NCBI GenBank assembly: GCA_965246935.1
Contig: CBDFGC010000004.1
Location: 62,001-126,000 of the forward strand
Direction of reading: 5' to 3'
DNA length: 64,000 nucleotides
Origin: JAZKFT01 sp965246935
GTDB taxonomy: Bacteria > Bacteroidota > Bacteroidia > Chitinophagales > Chitinophagaceae
In this document: positions 45,091-54,129 of the stretch, in pieces
How the letters are laid out: every line of letters begins with the position of its first letter
Numbering within the stretch: the stretch's first letter is position 1
Position numbers and translations under genes: made by a program
Notes under the pieces: model-generated
Database searches by the model: none
What the model saw: the letters and a program-made list of their open reading frames with translations, nothing else
Told to the model about the DNA's origin: nothing

Positions 45091-45775
45091 GGCCATTGCA
45101 TTAGATGATGAACCGCCAGCGTTAGACATAATTGAAAGTTTTTGCAGCCTGACGGATTACGTCGACCTGGTAAAAACATTTACCCGGGATGAGGATGCAA
45201 TGAAATACCTTACTGGTTTCCCGGTGGATTTGCTTTTTTTAGACATTAACATGCCTGCTATCTCCGGTATTGATTTTAAAAAAGCGCTTCCTCCCGATGT
45301 GCTGGTCATTTTCACTACGGCTTACAGCGAATTTGCAGTGGAAGGATTTAACCTGAATGCAGTTGACTATCTGCTGAAACCTTTCACTCCCGAACGGTTT
45401 TTGCAAGCGGTTGAAAAAGCAAAGACACATTACAAGATTCTGCATCAGAACGCTCTGGTAAAACCCGAATACATTAGTATCCGGGCGGGTTATTCACTGG
45501 TAAAAGTGGCACTTGCCGACATCATTTTTATAGAAGGCCTGGATGATTATCTAAAAATTCATGTGCATGGGCAAAAGCCATTTGTATTCCGGATGACGAT
45601 GAAAGCCATACTGGAAAAACTACCACAAACCGACTTTATACGGGTGCACCGCTCGTATATTGTTCCTTTGGCAAAGATTGAAGCCGTACGCCATAAATCA
45701 ATTTTCATTAATAAGGAACAGATACCTATTGGTATGACCTATGAAAAAGATTTTTATGATGTTTTTGCTAAATAA
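45083..45775 (+). CDS. LytTR-family response regulator
   Basis: 230 residues. Receiver domain (about 1-120) with phosphoacceptor Asp54 in FLDINMP and the conserved Thr/Lys in TTAYSEFAVEGFNLNAVDYLLKPF. The C-terminal LytTR DNA-binding domain is marked by DIIFIEGLDDYLKIH and FIRVHRSYIVPLAKIEAV. It overlaps the kinase gene by 8 bases, so the pair are coupled. Probable targets are the flanking DUF3500/HupE genes (inference). Confidence 0.93.
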   Translation: MIKAIALDDEPPALDIIESFCSLTDYVDLVKTFTRDEDAMKYLTGFPVDLLFLDINMPAISGIDFKKALPPDVLVIFTTAYSEFAVEGFNLNAVDYLLKPFTPERFLQAVEKAKTHYKILHQNALVKPEYISIRAGYSLVKVALADIIFIEGLDDYLKIHVHGQKPFVFRMTMKAILEKLPQTDFIRVHRSYIVPLAKIEAVRHKSIFINKEQIPIGMTYEKDFYDVFAK

Positions 45776-45801
45776 TACAGGGAGTAAATAACTAAAAATC
45801 T

Positions 45802-47112
45802 TTATCCCCTCAGCTTCATTTTTTTATTGACAGAAGCACTAATGATGTAAACAGTTACAGAACCAACTGCCAGTGTTGCAATACACCATCCGGCATACTG
45901 CGTAGCTGACTGCACAAGGCCGGTTGTCCAATTTGGTTTACCCAGACTCCTTTCTGTTATCCAGGCCAGGGAAGCGATACCAGCCATGAGAGCGCCTGTT
46001 ATTCGTACCCATTTATATAATGGGGTTCTGCTCAAAAGAATTAACCACGGAACGGTAATCAGCACAATAAAAAGCTGCATGGTTTCTATGCCAAGATTAA
46101 AACCCAATATACTAAGGGCCAGCGTAGATGCACCCAGCTTCATGTTGGAAAGGATGGTAGCAAAAGCAAGTCCGTGTATCAATCCAAAGCCGGCGGCCAC
46201 ATACATTTCCTTTCCGGGGAATAAAGGGTACAGTGCATGTATGGCAGAAATTAAAATAGAGAAAGCAATTAGTATTTCTACCGGTTGAGACGGAAGTTTT
46301 ATCCAACCCGCTGCACTAATGAGCAGGGTGATGGAATGACCTACAGTAAAAGCCGTAACAATTTGCAGCAACCTTCGGACACTGTACTTTACACCACCGA
46401 ATTTTCCCCAGTTGCTGCCCCGAAGCAGCAGCATGGAAGGCAACAGTAGTACCAATAAAAAAAGCAGATGGTCTGTGCCTTCTTTAATATGCTGCATACC
46501 CAAAGCAAACATGCTTTTAAATCCCTTCCACCAGCTTCCGCTTTCCAGCGTTATCTCTACAGGTGTAGTGATATTATCAGCTAAATTTCGACGTATTACG
46601 CCTGCTTCGGCTTCAGCATTTTCAACGGTTCCGTTTTCCCAGTCGCTGCGCAGCGAAAGCAATGCAGTATGTGTTACTACCCGGTGCATAATTACATCAT
46701 AGTCTAAAAAAAACTTCCGGGTACTTTCCCCCGGTTGAGGCTTCAGGACAAGGTAGGCAACCACTTCCCGGTACGGAATATTGGTGCCGGTATATTTTGA
46801 ATTATCCATTTGCAAACTGGTAAGTTCCACCTGCCAGGGATGGCCCTTAGTTACATACGCATGAATATGAGCAGTAATATATTCCTGCAGTTGTGGCCCC
46901 AGCCGCTCAATCAGTGTTTCCGGGCTGTTTGAAATAGAATGCCCAAAAGCCAATTCCAGTTCTGGAACGGGTAGTTGAACCTCCATTGCCACCCGGCTGG
47001 GGCTTACATCCAGAAAAACAAGCGAATTAGGCGAAGGATGTGCCAATAGCTGCAGTGGCATAAGCCATAATAAGGCTATTGAAAACCGGAGAAAAAAATT
47101 TCGCATACTCAT
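45802..47112 (-). CDS. HupE/UreJ-type membrane protein (HupE_UreJ_2), paralogue 2
   Basis: About 436 residues. Start ATGs at 47133, 47112 and 47106 are in frame; 47112 or 47106 gives the best signal peptide (ends LLAHP). The extracytoplasmic domain is followed by the same membrane block as paralogue 1: GMQHIKEGTDHLLFL, GHSITLLISAAGW, FGLIHGLAFA. Metal-type His residues are all conserved. It is convergent with the LytTR gene and divergent from the T9SS-exported DUF3500 gene, i.e. a second DUF3500/HupE module. Confidence 0.87.
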   Translation of the reverse strand: MSMRNFFLRFSIALLWLMPLQLLAHPSPNSLVFLDVSPSRVAMEVQLPVPELELAFGHSISNSPETLIERLGPQLQEYITAHIHAYVTKGHPWQVELTSLQMDNSKYTGTNIPYREVVAYLVLKPQPGESTRKFFLDYDVIMHRVVTHTALLSLRSDWENGTVENAEAEAGVIRRNLADNITTPVEITLESGSWWKGFKSMFALGMQHIKEGTDHLLFLLVLLLPSMLLLRGSNWGKFGGVKYSVRRLLQIVTAFTVGHSITLLISAAGWIKLPSQPVEILIAFSILISAIHALYPLFPGKEMYVAAGFGLIHGLAFATILSNMKLGASTLALSILGFNLGIETMQLFIVLITVPWLILLSRTPLYKWVRITGALMAGIASLAWITERSLGKPNWTTGLVQSATQYAGWCIATLAVGSVTVYIISASVNKKMKLRG

Positions 47113-47133
47113 TTTTAAAGCTGGCCTAAACAT

Positions 47134-47468
47134 GCAGATGCATCTTTGCGGGTAAAGATTGTTTTTCTTGTGCGGTTTTCATTATTGTTGAGGTAAACAC
47201 CGCTTTACAACGGTGAATAAATGCAGTTTTTCTGCAAAACTTTTATGAGATTAACATTCACCGATGTTTATAATGATTTCACCGAAAATATTGAATAGCA
47301 GGCTGTTTTGGCATTAGTTTTACCTAATAAGCATGTACTTTTTTCGAATACCCACTTCTTCCAATGCTTTTATCTGTTTATTAATCGGGGTTAAGCTTTA
47401 CACAAAAGCCATTACGGTAATTCTAACTTCTGCTAAAAATTATTTCATCATTATAAATATCAAAAATC
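47134..47468. other. Divergent intergenic region between HupE and DUF3500-T9SS genes
   Basis: About 335 bases without a supported gene. ACCGCTTTACAACGGT (near 47206) is an imperfect palindrome, and ATTTCACCG occurs twice near 47270-47285; either might be an operator, but neither can be assigned. Confidence 0.35.
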
Positions 47469-49214
47469 ATGATACAAAATTACTCAAGCATTCACCTGGG
47501 TGTAGGCCAGCCTGCTGAATTGCGAAACAGGAAAACAAAACTTCTGCTATTAGCCGGCATTTCGCTGGCATTCATCTTTTACATAGCTTATTTACTGACC
47601 GGTATGGGTAAGCCGGCAGTGGCGAAGTGGGAGCCTTTGCCAACTCAGGAACCTCCGCTTTTGAACAACCCGCCGCCCGCTGGCGCAAGGGTTGATAGTG
47701 TTGCCTCTGTAGTAACAAAAGCTTTGTATTTCAAAAGTTTGCTGACTACTACACAACAAACTACCCTGCAGCAAACCTATACAACTACGCTTGCACGCAA
47801 ATGGAGCAATTTGCCCTGTGGATCAGGCTGCCGCAACGGTATTCAATTTAGTATGCTAACCTCAGCGCAATTGGCCGCAGCACTGGATGTAATAAAGGCG
47901 GCAACAGGCACTACCGCTAATGAAGGGTATGATGAATTTATGCAAATCAGATATGCTGATACTTATCTTAGAAGCATTGGTGGCGGTAATGGATATGACT
48001 CTTCCATCTATTTTATTTCTTTTTTGAATACCCCCAGCACTACCAATGGCTGGATGCTGCAGTTTGGCGGCCACCATTATGCCGCTAACATTGCTTTCAA
48101 TGGTGGCAAAGTAGTAGGTGCCACACCTTACCACATGGGCGTAGAACCTACTACCTTTACGTTAAATAGTGTAACTTACTCCCCATTGAAGCAAGAACAT
48201 GACTCTTTTGCAGTAATGTTAGCCGGCCTTACCACTGCACAATTAACCGCAGCTAAGCTTACTACTACTTACAGCGACTGCTATATGCTTCCCGGTGAAT
48301 CAAATATGGGCCCGACCACTTTCCCTGCCAAGGCAGGTTTACTGGCAAACACTTTAAGCACTACCCAAAAAAGCTTGGTTTTTGCAGCTATAAAGAATTA
48401 TACCAATGACCTGGACGACTCATCAGCTACAATTTTACAAGCCGCTTACCAGGGCAGTATAGATAGTACTTATATCGGATGGACGGGTAGTGGCACTTCC
48501 GGCAATTCAAGTACTTTTTTGAATGCCAATACTAATTACGTGCGGTTGGACGGCCCAAAACTTTGGATCGAGTTTATTTGCCAGAATGGAGTTGTGGTTC
48601 AAGGCCAGATTCACTATCATACCGTTTTTAGAGATCGTACCAACGATTATGGCAAGGACCTTACTTCTACATCCCTTCCGCTCAACTTGTTAAGCTTTGA
48701 TGCAGTTGCGAAGGGTAAAGGTCGGTTACTAAACTGGATTACTTCCAACGAGTACAAAGTGAATTATTTTGAGGTACAAAGGGCTAATAACCCGGCTGCA
48801 GGCTTTACAACGATAGCAACAGTGAATGCTACTAACAGCAGCAGAAATGCTTATACGTATACCGATAATGAAAGTATAGCTGAAAATGTAATTTACTACC
48901 GGTTAAAAACGGTAGATGTAGATGGTAAAACCAGTATAAGCAATGTTATAGCTGTCAAATATAACAGTACAATTACCGGTATTTCTATTTACCCCAATCC
49001 TGCGCAGGACATGCTCACTATTACCAATGCTGAGAACGTAGTAAATGCTACCATTCGCATCTTAAACAGTAGTGGTAAAACAGTAATGAGCAGCAGTGAT
49101 CGTAGTGGTAGAAATCTGAATATGGATATATCAAAGTTACCCGCAGGCTCTTACCTGGTACAGTTGCTTAATAACGGAAAAGTATCTACGCTACAGTTTG
49201 TGAAACAGAAATGA
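47469..49214 (+). CDS. DUF3500 protein with type IX secretion sorting domain, copy 3
   Basis: 581 residues. A hydrophobic segment (about 24-44) follows 23 polar residues, acting as signal or anchor. The DUF3500 domain (about 75-400) keeps LQFGGHHYA (His-His near 201), MGVEP, VRLDGPKLWIEF, HYHTVFRD and NDYG. After it come a fibronectin-like domain (LNWITSNEYKVNYFEVQRA) and a T9SS C-terminal domain opening ISIYPNPAQDMLTI and ending in LQFVKQK. It would be placed outside the cell. It lacks the N-terminal Cys pair of the other copies. The terminator at 49247 follows. Confidence 0.87.
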   Translation: MIQNYSSIHLGVGQPAELRNRKTKLLLLAGISLAFIFYIAYLLTGMGKPAVAKWEPLPTQEPPLLNNPPPAGARVDSVASVVTKALYFKSLLTTTQQTTLQQTYTTTLARKWSNLPCGSGCRNGIQFSMLTSAQLAAALDVIKAATGTTANEGYDEFMQIRYADTYLRSIGGGNGYDSSIYFISFLNTPSTTNGWMLQFGGHHYAANIAFNGGKVVGATPYHMGVEPTTFTLNSVTYSPLKQEHDSFAVMLAGLTTAQLTAAKLTTTYSDCYMLPGESNMGPTTFPAKAGLLANTLSTTQKSLVFAAIKNYTNDLDDSSATILQAAYQGSIDSTYIGWTGSGTSGNSSTFLNANTNYVRLDGPKLWIEFICQNGVVVQGQIHYHTVFRDRTNDYGKDLTSTSLPLNLLSFDAVAKGKGRLLNWITSNEYKVNYFEVQRANNPAAGFTTIATVNATNSSRNAYTYTDNESIAENVIYYRLKTVDVDGKTSISNVIAVKYNSTITGISIYPNPAQDMLTITNAENVVNATIRILNSSGKTVMSSSDRSGRNLNMDISKLPAGSYLVQLLNNGKVSTLQFVKQK

Positions 49215-49246
49215 TAAAAAGATAGTAAGTGTTTTTATTGTAAAAT

Positions 49247-49286
49247 GCCTGCCAACTGCAATATGGTTATATTACAGTTGGCAGGC
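49247..49286 (+). terminator. Strong intrinsic terminator after DUF3500-T9SS gene
   Basis: GCCTGCCAACTG (49247-49258) pairs exactly with CAGTTGGCAGGC (49275-49286); the inner bases CAATAT/ATATTA extend the stem to about 18 pairs with one mismatch. GTTTTTTAT follows. Confidence 0.88.
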
Positions 49287-49626
49287 GTTTTTTATGTGGT
49301 TATGCAAACAATTTTTTTGGCAATCTATATGGTCTTCCGACTTATCCAACGCTTCCTGCTATTTTCAAACAGATGGCAGCCTGCAAAAGAAATATAGCAT
49401 TTTTAAGTACGGTTACTTGCCTTTATGCAGACTAAGCCGGGAGAATAACTTATCGGTTTATGTTAATATGATATGCAACAATTGTATAAAAGGAAATTCA
49501 CCGCTGTGCTAACCTGAATGATGCTTTCAGACAGCTGCAATTAACATAAATAATCATCACAATCTAAGGCATACGGGCGAATTACTCAAATTGCCTTTTC
49601 TGTATATGTGCCCTATACTTGTGCCA

Positions 49627-51366
49627 TTACAAATGATAGGTAAATCCTAAGCCCAGGCCCAAACTATAGGGCACTGTTTTAACCGCATTGTTTTGTGTAA
49701 TTGGGCTGATAGCATACCGGAGCGAAGGAAGCAGCATAATACTCCAATTCCGCTTCACCTGATATTGTAGTTCCACATCAGCCATTAAAGAAGGATACCA
49801 GGGCTTCAAACCATCTAATTTGGTTATACTTACAGGCTCCTTTGCCGTAGCGATATTAATTTCCGATTTTACATTGGCACTTAGCAGCATATTGGCTGCG
49901 GCGCCAATAGAAGGAATAATAGTAACATGCTTACTGGTATATGCGGTATAGCCAAACATGACCGGTATAGAAAGATATTGTAACTGGTGGTGCCCATTAG
50001 CGGCTTTTGTACTATCGCCGATAAGGAGCGGGGCACCGGCGGAAGGCTTTACATATCCATACCCCGAAGAAGTAATAAATTTATAAGCAATATGCTGGTT
50101 GTCATCCCTGTCAGCATATAAGGTTTGGGACTGTATATTAATGGAAGTGCTGGAATAACTTAATCCTGTTTTCAGAGAAAGTTTTCTGGTAGCCTGCAGT
50201 CTTGCCACCAGCCCCGCAGAAAAGGAGAAACCGTGGCTTTCTCTTTCTTCAATTTCATGCTTATTGCCCCGGTGGGATTGGCCGTTGTTGCTCCCATGCT
50301 CATCATTATCAAGGTGATACTGCGTCATATCGAATGAAGAATAACCGGTGACTTGCAACCTTGGCTTAAAGAGCTTTGCAATCTTTACAGCTTTTTTATT
50401 GATTGCAGCGGTAGCATCAGGTTCTATACTTTTTTTCTGGTTAAATGCTGCCATAGCATTTATCTGATCTGCTACATTACTATCAATCGTTTCTTTGGTA
50501 GCAATGTTGTTTGTAAAAGTTCGTACACCTGAAACTGGTAAAAGAGTAAATGCTGCCTTTTCATTTGTGTTGGTACCGGACTGATATACCTCTTCATTTC
50601 TACTGCTGCGGCCAAAAGCACTTTGCCTTTTTAAAGCTATATAGTGGGAAGCAGTACTGCGTTTGTACAGAGACATGTTTGGGGGGTTAGTATTCACTTC
50701 TTCATTACCAGTAAGTGCATGGTTCTTTTTTGCAAGTGTTTGTTGTGATCCTTTATTCGGAAGTGCTGCGAAATTTTTCGCGGGTGCCGGTTGTTGCTCT
50801 TTATTCCTAAGAGGGGCATTATCTTTAACAATTGCTTGCTGCCGTATAGCAAATGAGGAATTGTTTACGGATGTATCTTGTACCTGCTCAGGAGTTTGTT
50901 TTCTAATACCAGCATCATCTTGGTCAGGTAGGTTATCCAATTGCTCCGGTGCGGTTTGAGGTATGGTTGATGAGTTTGTATCTGAATGGTTGTCTGTCGG
51001 TTGTGCTGCATAGCTTCGATTTTTATAAATGTTTTGCGTAGTTGTACTGCTATCGTCGGATAATGATTGAATAGAAATGGTTTTACCGGCCGTTTCTTTT
51101 TCACTACTGTTTTTTGAACTTGTTATTACTACGTTTGATTGGTTATTTGAAATATATAATATGCCTGAGATGATGACCGTTCCCAACAGCAACAACAGCA
51201 GCAACGAAGTGCGTTTCCAGCGAAGGGATTTTTTCTGATAATACTTTGCATCCCGGTTATCCAGGTCTGCCATTACCTTACTCCATACCTCCGGAGACGG
51301 TTCCTCTTCCAGGCGCTGATACGCTTTCCGGTACGGGTCGTCGTTATGGTGTATATCTGTACTCAT
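49627..51366 (-). CDS. Putative trans-envelope anti-sigma-like protein with C-terminal beta-barrel
   Basis: 579 residues. Residues 1-50 are cytoplasmic-like (SPEVWSKVMADLD), 54-72 a single membrane helix with no signal-peptide cleavage site, 73-330 a long Ser/Thr/Asn/Gln-rich linker, and about 330-579 outer-membrane-type strands (FSFSAGLVARLQ, YSLGLGLGFTYHL with a terminal aromatic). It follows the ECF sigma gene by 12 bases. This layout suggests an anti-sigma factor whose barrel sits in the outer membrane, spanning both membranes. Anti-sigma function is inferred from position and topology. Confidence 0.65.
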   Translation of the reverse strand: MSTDIHHNDDPYRKAYQRLEEEPSPEVWSKVMADLDNRDAKYYQKKSLRWKRTSLLLLLLLGTVIISGILYISNNQSNVVITSSKNSSEKETAGKTISIQSLSDDSSTTTQNIYKNRSYAAQPTDNHSDTNSSTIPQTAPEQLDNLPDQDDAGIRKQTPEQVQDTSVNNSSFAIRQQAIVKDNAPLRNKEQQPAPAKNFAALPNKGSQQTLAKKNHALTGNEEVNTNPPNMSLYKRSTASHYIALKRQSAFGRSSRNEEVYQSGTNTNEKAAFTLLPVSGVRTFTNNIATKETIDSNVADQINAMAAFNQKKSIEPDATAAINKKAVKIAKLFKPRLQVTGYSSFDMTQYHLDNDEHGSNNGQSHRGNKHEIEERESHGFSFSAGLVARLQATRKLSLKTGLSYSSTSINIQSQTLYADRDDNQHIAYKFITSSGYGYVKPSAGAPLLIGDSTKAANGHHQLQYLSIPVMFGYTAYTSKHVTIIPSIGAAANMLLSANVKSEINIATAKEPVSITKLDGLKPWYPSLMADVELQYQVKRNWSIMLLPSLRYAISPITQNNAVKTVPYSLGLGLGFTYHL

Positions 51367-51378
51367 AGGCTACTTAAA

Positions 51379-51954
51379 CTATCCGTTTGCTATATTTTGA
51401 AGGTAATTCATTTTTTTCCTGAGAATGGTTCTTGCATCTGAAAGATTGGACTTCGAGGTACCTTCCGATATACCTAACTGCGTTGCTATTTCTTTGTGTT
51501 TGAAGCCTTCAAACACATACAGGTTAAATACCATCCGATACATCGGCGGCAATGATTGTATTTGCTTTACCAATTCTTTTTCATCAATGCCTGCCGGAAG
51601 TGAAGCCTCGTCAGCAGGGTCGTGTTTTTCTGAATCGAATTCTATTACCAGGCGCAGGTTATTACGCTGTTTACTACGGTATTTTTGTAAGGCTGCATTT
51701 ACCATTATTTTCCTGATCCAGCCTTCCAATGAACCTTCACCCGTAAACCTGCTGATGTTCAGAAACACCTGTACAAATCCATCCTGTAGTATTTCCTCTG
51801 CTTCTTCCCTGTTTTTAGCATACCACATACATATGCCCATCATCTTATTGCAATACATCCGGTACAGGCCCGCCTGGGCGGTTCTGTCGCCTTTACAACA
51901 GGCATGTATCAGTTGGGATAAACCTTCAGGCAAATGAAAGACAATTTCATCCAT
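51379..51954 (-). CDS. ECF RNA polymerase sigma factor
   Basis: 191 residues. Sigma-2 region (about 20-90) has the NREEAEEILQDGFVQVFLN motif and SLEGWIRKIMVNAA. Sigma-4 (about 130-185) has LPPMYRMVFNLYVFEGFKHKEIA and LGISEGTSKSNLSDARTIL. The protein directs transcription of an envelope regulon. The downstream gene, 12 bases away, encodes the probable membrane partner. The regulon may include the divergent lipoprotein/peroxidase genes (inference). Confidence 0.93.
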   Translation of the reverse strand: MDEIVFHLPEGLSQLIHACCKGDRTAQAGLYRMYCNKMMGICMWYAKNREEAEEILQDGFVQVFLNISRFTGEGSLEGWIRKIMVNAALQKYRSKQRNNLRLVIEFDSEKHDPADEASLPAGIDEKELVKQIQSLPPMYRMVFNLYVFEGFKHKEIATQLGISEGTSKSNLSDARTILRKKMNYLQNIANG

Positions 51955-52412
51955 AGATGCGTAAATGGAAAAATTGGTTGGGTAAGAAGTAAAAAAATTG
52001 TGGTTTGCAAGTATAACCGGTGATCCTGCACTTATTCTGCATTTATATGGCTTCGCAGGTAGTACCTATACAGCCCTGGCTATAAACTTATAGAAGCGGG
52101 TTTTATTGATTTTCCAAATGAATAGGAACATTGAGCACCATGGACAATGTATTTGTAATTAATGATCATCCAGGATTCGCCGCCGCAATGGTTTAGGGCC
52201 CTTGCCATGGCTGAACAGCAATAATATTAAACGCCTGATTCCAGCTACTTCATCTGTGTACCTATTTTTTTAAGTATATTTTATAATTTATATGATTTTT
52301 TATGAAAAATAATTTCGGGCAAACCCAACCCTTCCGTTTAAGGGTGCATCTATGCGTAGGAACAGCAGTTTTTTTTGCATTACCCTTTTATCAAAGTTTA
52401 AAATCAAAAATC
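51955..52412. other. Divergent intergenic region between sigma factor and lipoprotein genes
   Basis: 458 bases. The plus frame is open from ATG 52302, but the first 37 codons do not look like an N-terminus. No hairpin or recognisable promoter stands out; nothing else was seen. Confidence 0.4.
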
Positions 52413-52820
52413 ATGAAAAGAAAAAATCAGGCATTGTGCGTACTTGCTATCTGTGGCTTTTTCGCCTGCAACAAATCGAACACGGCCTCTCAAATTTCGT
52501 TAGCGCCATCTACCACTACAGCTAAAGTAGGGGAAACTGTAAATATTATTCTTACATCTACGGCCAATGTCAGTAGATGGACCGTAACCCCTTCTGCTAC
52601 TGCTACAAAAACATATGGCGTTACTACCAGTAAGATCAATTATTTCACCTTTAGTCAGGCCGGTACCTATACCGTAGCAGTACGAGCCCGCAACGTAGCG
52701 TATGATTCCACACTGCGCCAATCCTTAGATTCCTGTTGGAACTATGGTGGCGGCAGCAGGGGCACATGCACACCAGGTATAGACACTGCTTCAATAGCCA
52801 TTACCGTAACGGGGAAATAA
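52413..52820 (+). CDS. Ig-like lipoprotein upstream of di-haem peroxidase
   Basis: 135 residues from the ATG at 52413; the longer frame from 52302 hides the signal peptide. The lipobox is GFFAC. The mature part is one Ig-like/PKD-like beta domain (AKVGETVNIILTS, FSQAGTYTVAVRA) with a Cys pair (DSCWNY, GTCTP). It is 124 bases upstream of the peroxidase gene on the same strand. A binding partner of the peroxidase is possible (inference). Confidence 0.65.
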   Translation: MKRKNQALCVLAICGFFACNKSNTASQISLAPSTTTAKVGETVNIILTSTANVSRWTVTPSATATKTYGVTTSKINYFTFSQAGTYTVAVRARNVAYDSTLRQSLDSCWNYGGGSRGTCTPGIDTASIAITVTGK

Positions 52821-52944
52821 ATGCAACAGCAATGCCGGTGAGCCTGTTTTTCTCAGGCGGCCAGTTATCAAAAAGCTCTGAAGCTAACTGCAGAAGGGCT
52901 TTCTGATTCACCGGTAGGTATTATTAATATTTAAAATTTTTCTG

Positions 52945-54093
52945 ATGGGAAAAAAGCTGCCGGTCATTTTGGGTCTTGCTATATTGGTAACTATATTTGT
53001 ACAATGTGCTAAAACCGGGGCTGATGCAGTTAGTGCTGATTTTAAAGCTTTACCGCTTGCAGTTATTTCCCCGGCGGATAATGTACAAACACCTCAGAAA
53101 ATAGCTTTAGGCCAGGCGTTGTTTTGGGATCCGGTACTTTCCGGCAATAAGGACGTGGCTTGTGCTTCCTGCCACCACCCTTCCTTGGGCTACAGCGACC
53201 ATCTTGATTTATCCATAGGGGTGAACGGGCAGGGATTAGGCACCGGCAGGCATTTTTTATCGCCAAACACAATTCCTTTTGCCAAGCGAAATGCACTTTC
53301 CATTATCAATACGGCCTTCAACGGTATGGGCATTGATGGTACTTATAACCCCGCAACAGCAGCGATGTTTTTTGATAACCGGAGCCAAAGTCTGGAAGCT
53401 CAAAGTGTAGAGCCAATAAAAACGATGGAAGAGATGAAGGAAACTTCTATTGCTGCTACTAATATATTAGATACGATTGTGATACGGCTAAAAAACATCC
53501 CGCAATACCAACAGCTTTTTACTGTTGCATTTGGAGCGGCTAATTCCATCAGTACACAAAACCTGGGCAAGGCCATTGCCGCCTACGAACGCAGTATTGT
53601 TTCCAATCAATCCCCATATGACAAGTATGTGCGTGGTGATAAAACTGCATTGACTCCTATACAGGTGCAGGGCATGCAGGCTTTTGCCAATGATGGCTGT
53701 AATAAATGCCATAGCGGGCCGATGTTTTCTGATTATAGCCTACACGTTTTATCCGTGCCGGATAATGCTAAAATGCCGGTTGATGCCGGTGCAAATAATA
53801 CCTATGCTTTTCGTACGCCTAGCCTGCGCAACCTATCGCTTACAGCACCGTATATGCACAGTGGCGTATTTACTTCTTTAGACCAAGTACTCAATTTTTA
53901 CGACCAGATTGGCGACCGGCGTTCCCAAAACGGGCATGTAAGCAATAACCAGATAGATGGCAACATCCAACGCTTTAACAGGAATGATCAGAATGCGATC
54001 CTGCAATTTTTAAATGCACTGAATGATGCCAACTTCGACAAAACTATTCCGGCTACGGTGCCAAGCGGCCTTCACCCCGGAGGAAATTTATAA
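52945..54093 (+). CDS. Di-haem cytochrome c peroxidase (MauG/CcpA family)
   Basis: 382 residues with a lipoprotein-like signal (TIFVQC). Two haem sites: CASCH at 73-77 and CNKCH at 252-256, as in the family. Also typical are PSLGYSDH after the first haem and RTPSLRNLSLTAPYMHSG before the end. It reduces hydrogen peroxide with electrons from small redox carriers, or oxidises a protein substrate. The upstream lipoprotein gene (124 bases) and the convergent TonB-type receptor gene are neighbours. Confidence 0.9.
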   Translation: MGKKLPVILGLAILVTIFVQCAKTGADAVSADFKALPLAVISPADNVQTPQKIALGQALFWDPVLSGNKDVACASCHHPSLGYSDHLDLSIGVNGQGLGTGRHFLSPNTIPFAKRNALSIINTAFNGMGIDGTYNPATAAMFFDNRSQSLEAQSVEPIKTMEEMKETSIAATNILDTIVIRLKNIPQYQQLFTVAFGAANSISTQNLGKAIAAYERSIVSNQSPYDKYVRGDKTALTPIQVQGMQAFANDGCNKCHSGPMFSDYSLHVLSVPDNAKMPVDAGANNTYAFRTPSLRNLSLTAPYMHSGVFTSLDQVLNFYDQIGDRRSQNGHVSNNQIDGNIQRFNRNDQNAILQFLNALNDANFDKTIPATVPSGLHPGGNL

Positions 54094-54129
54094 TGCTCTT
54101 CTTTCCAGCCATCAGATGATGATAATTCG

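Noticed and set aside
49294..49512. 72-codon plus-strand ORF after the terminator
   Set aside because: It begins within the terminator tail, has no sensible domain pattern and no ribosome-binding context.
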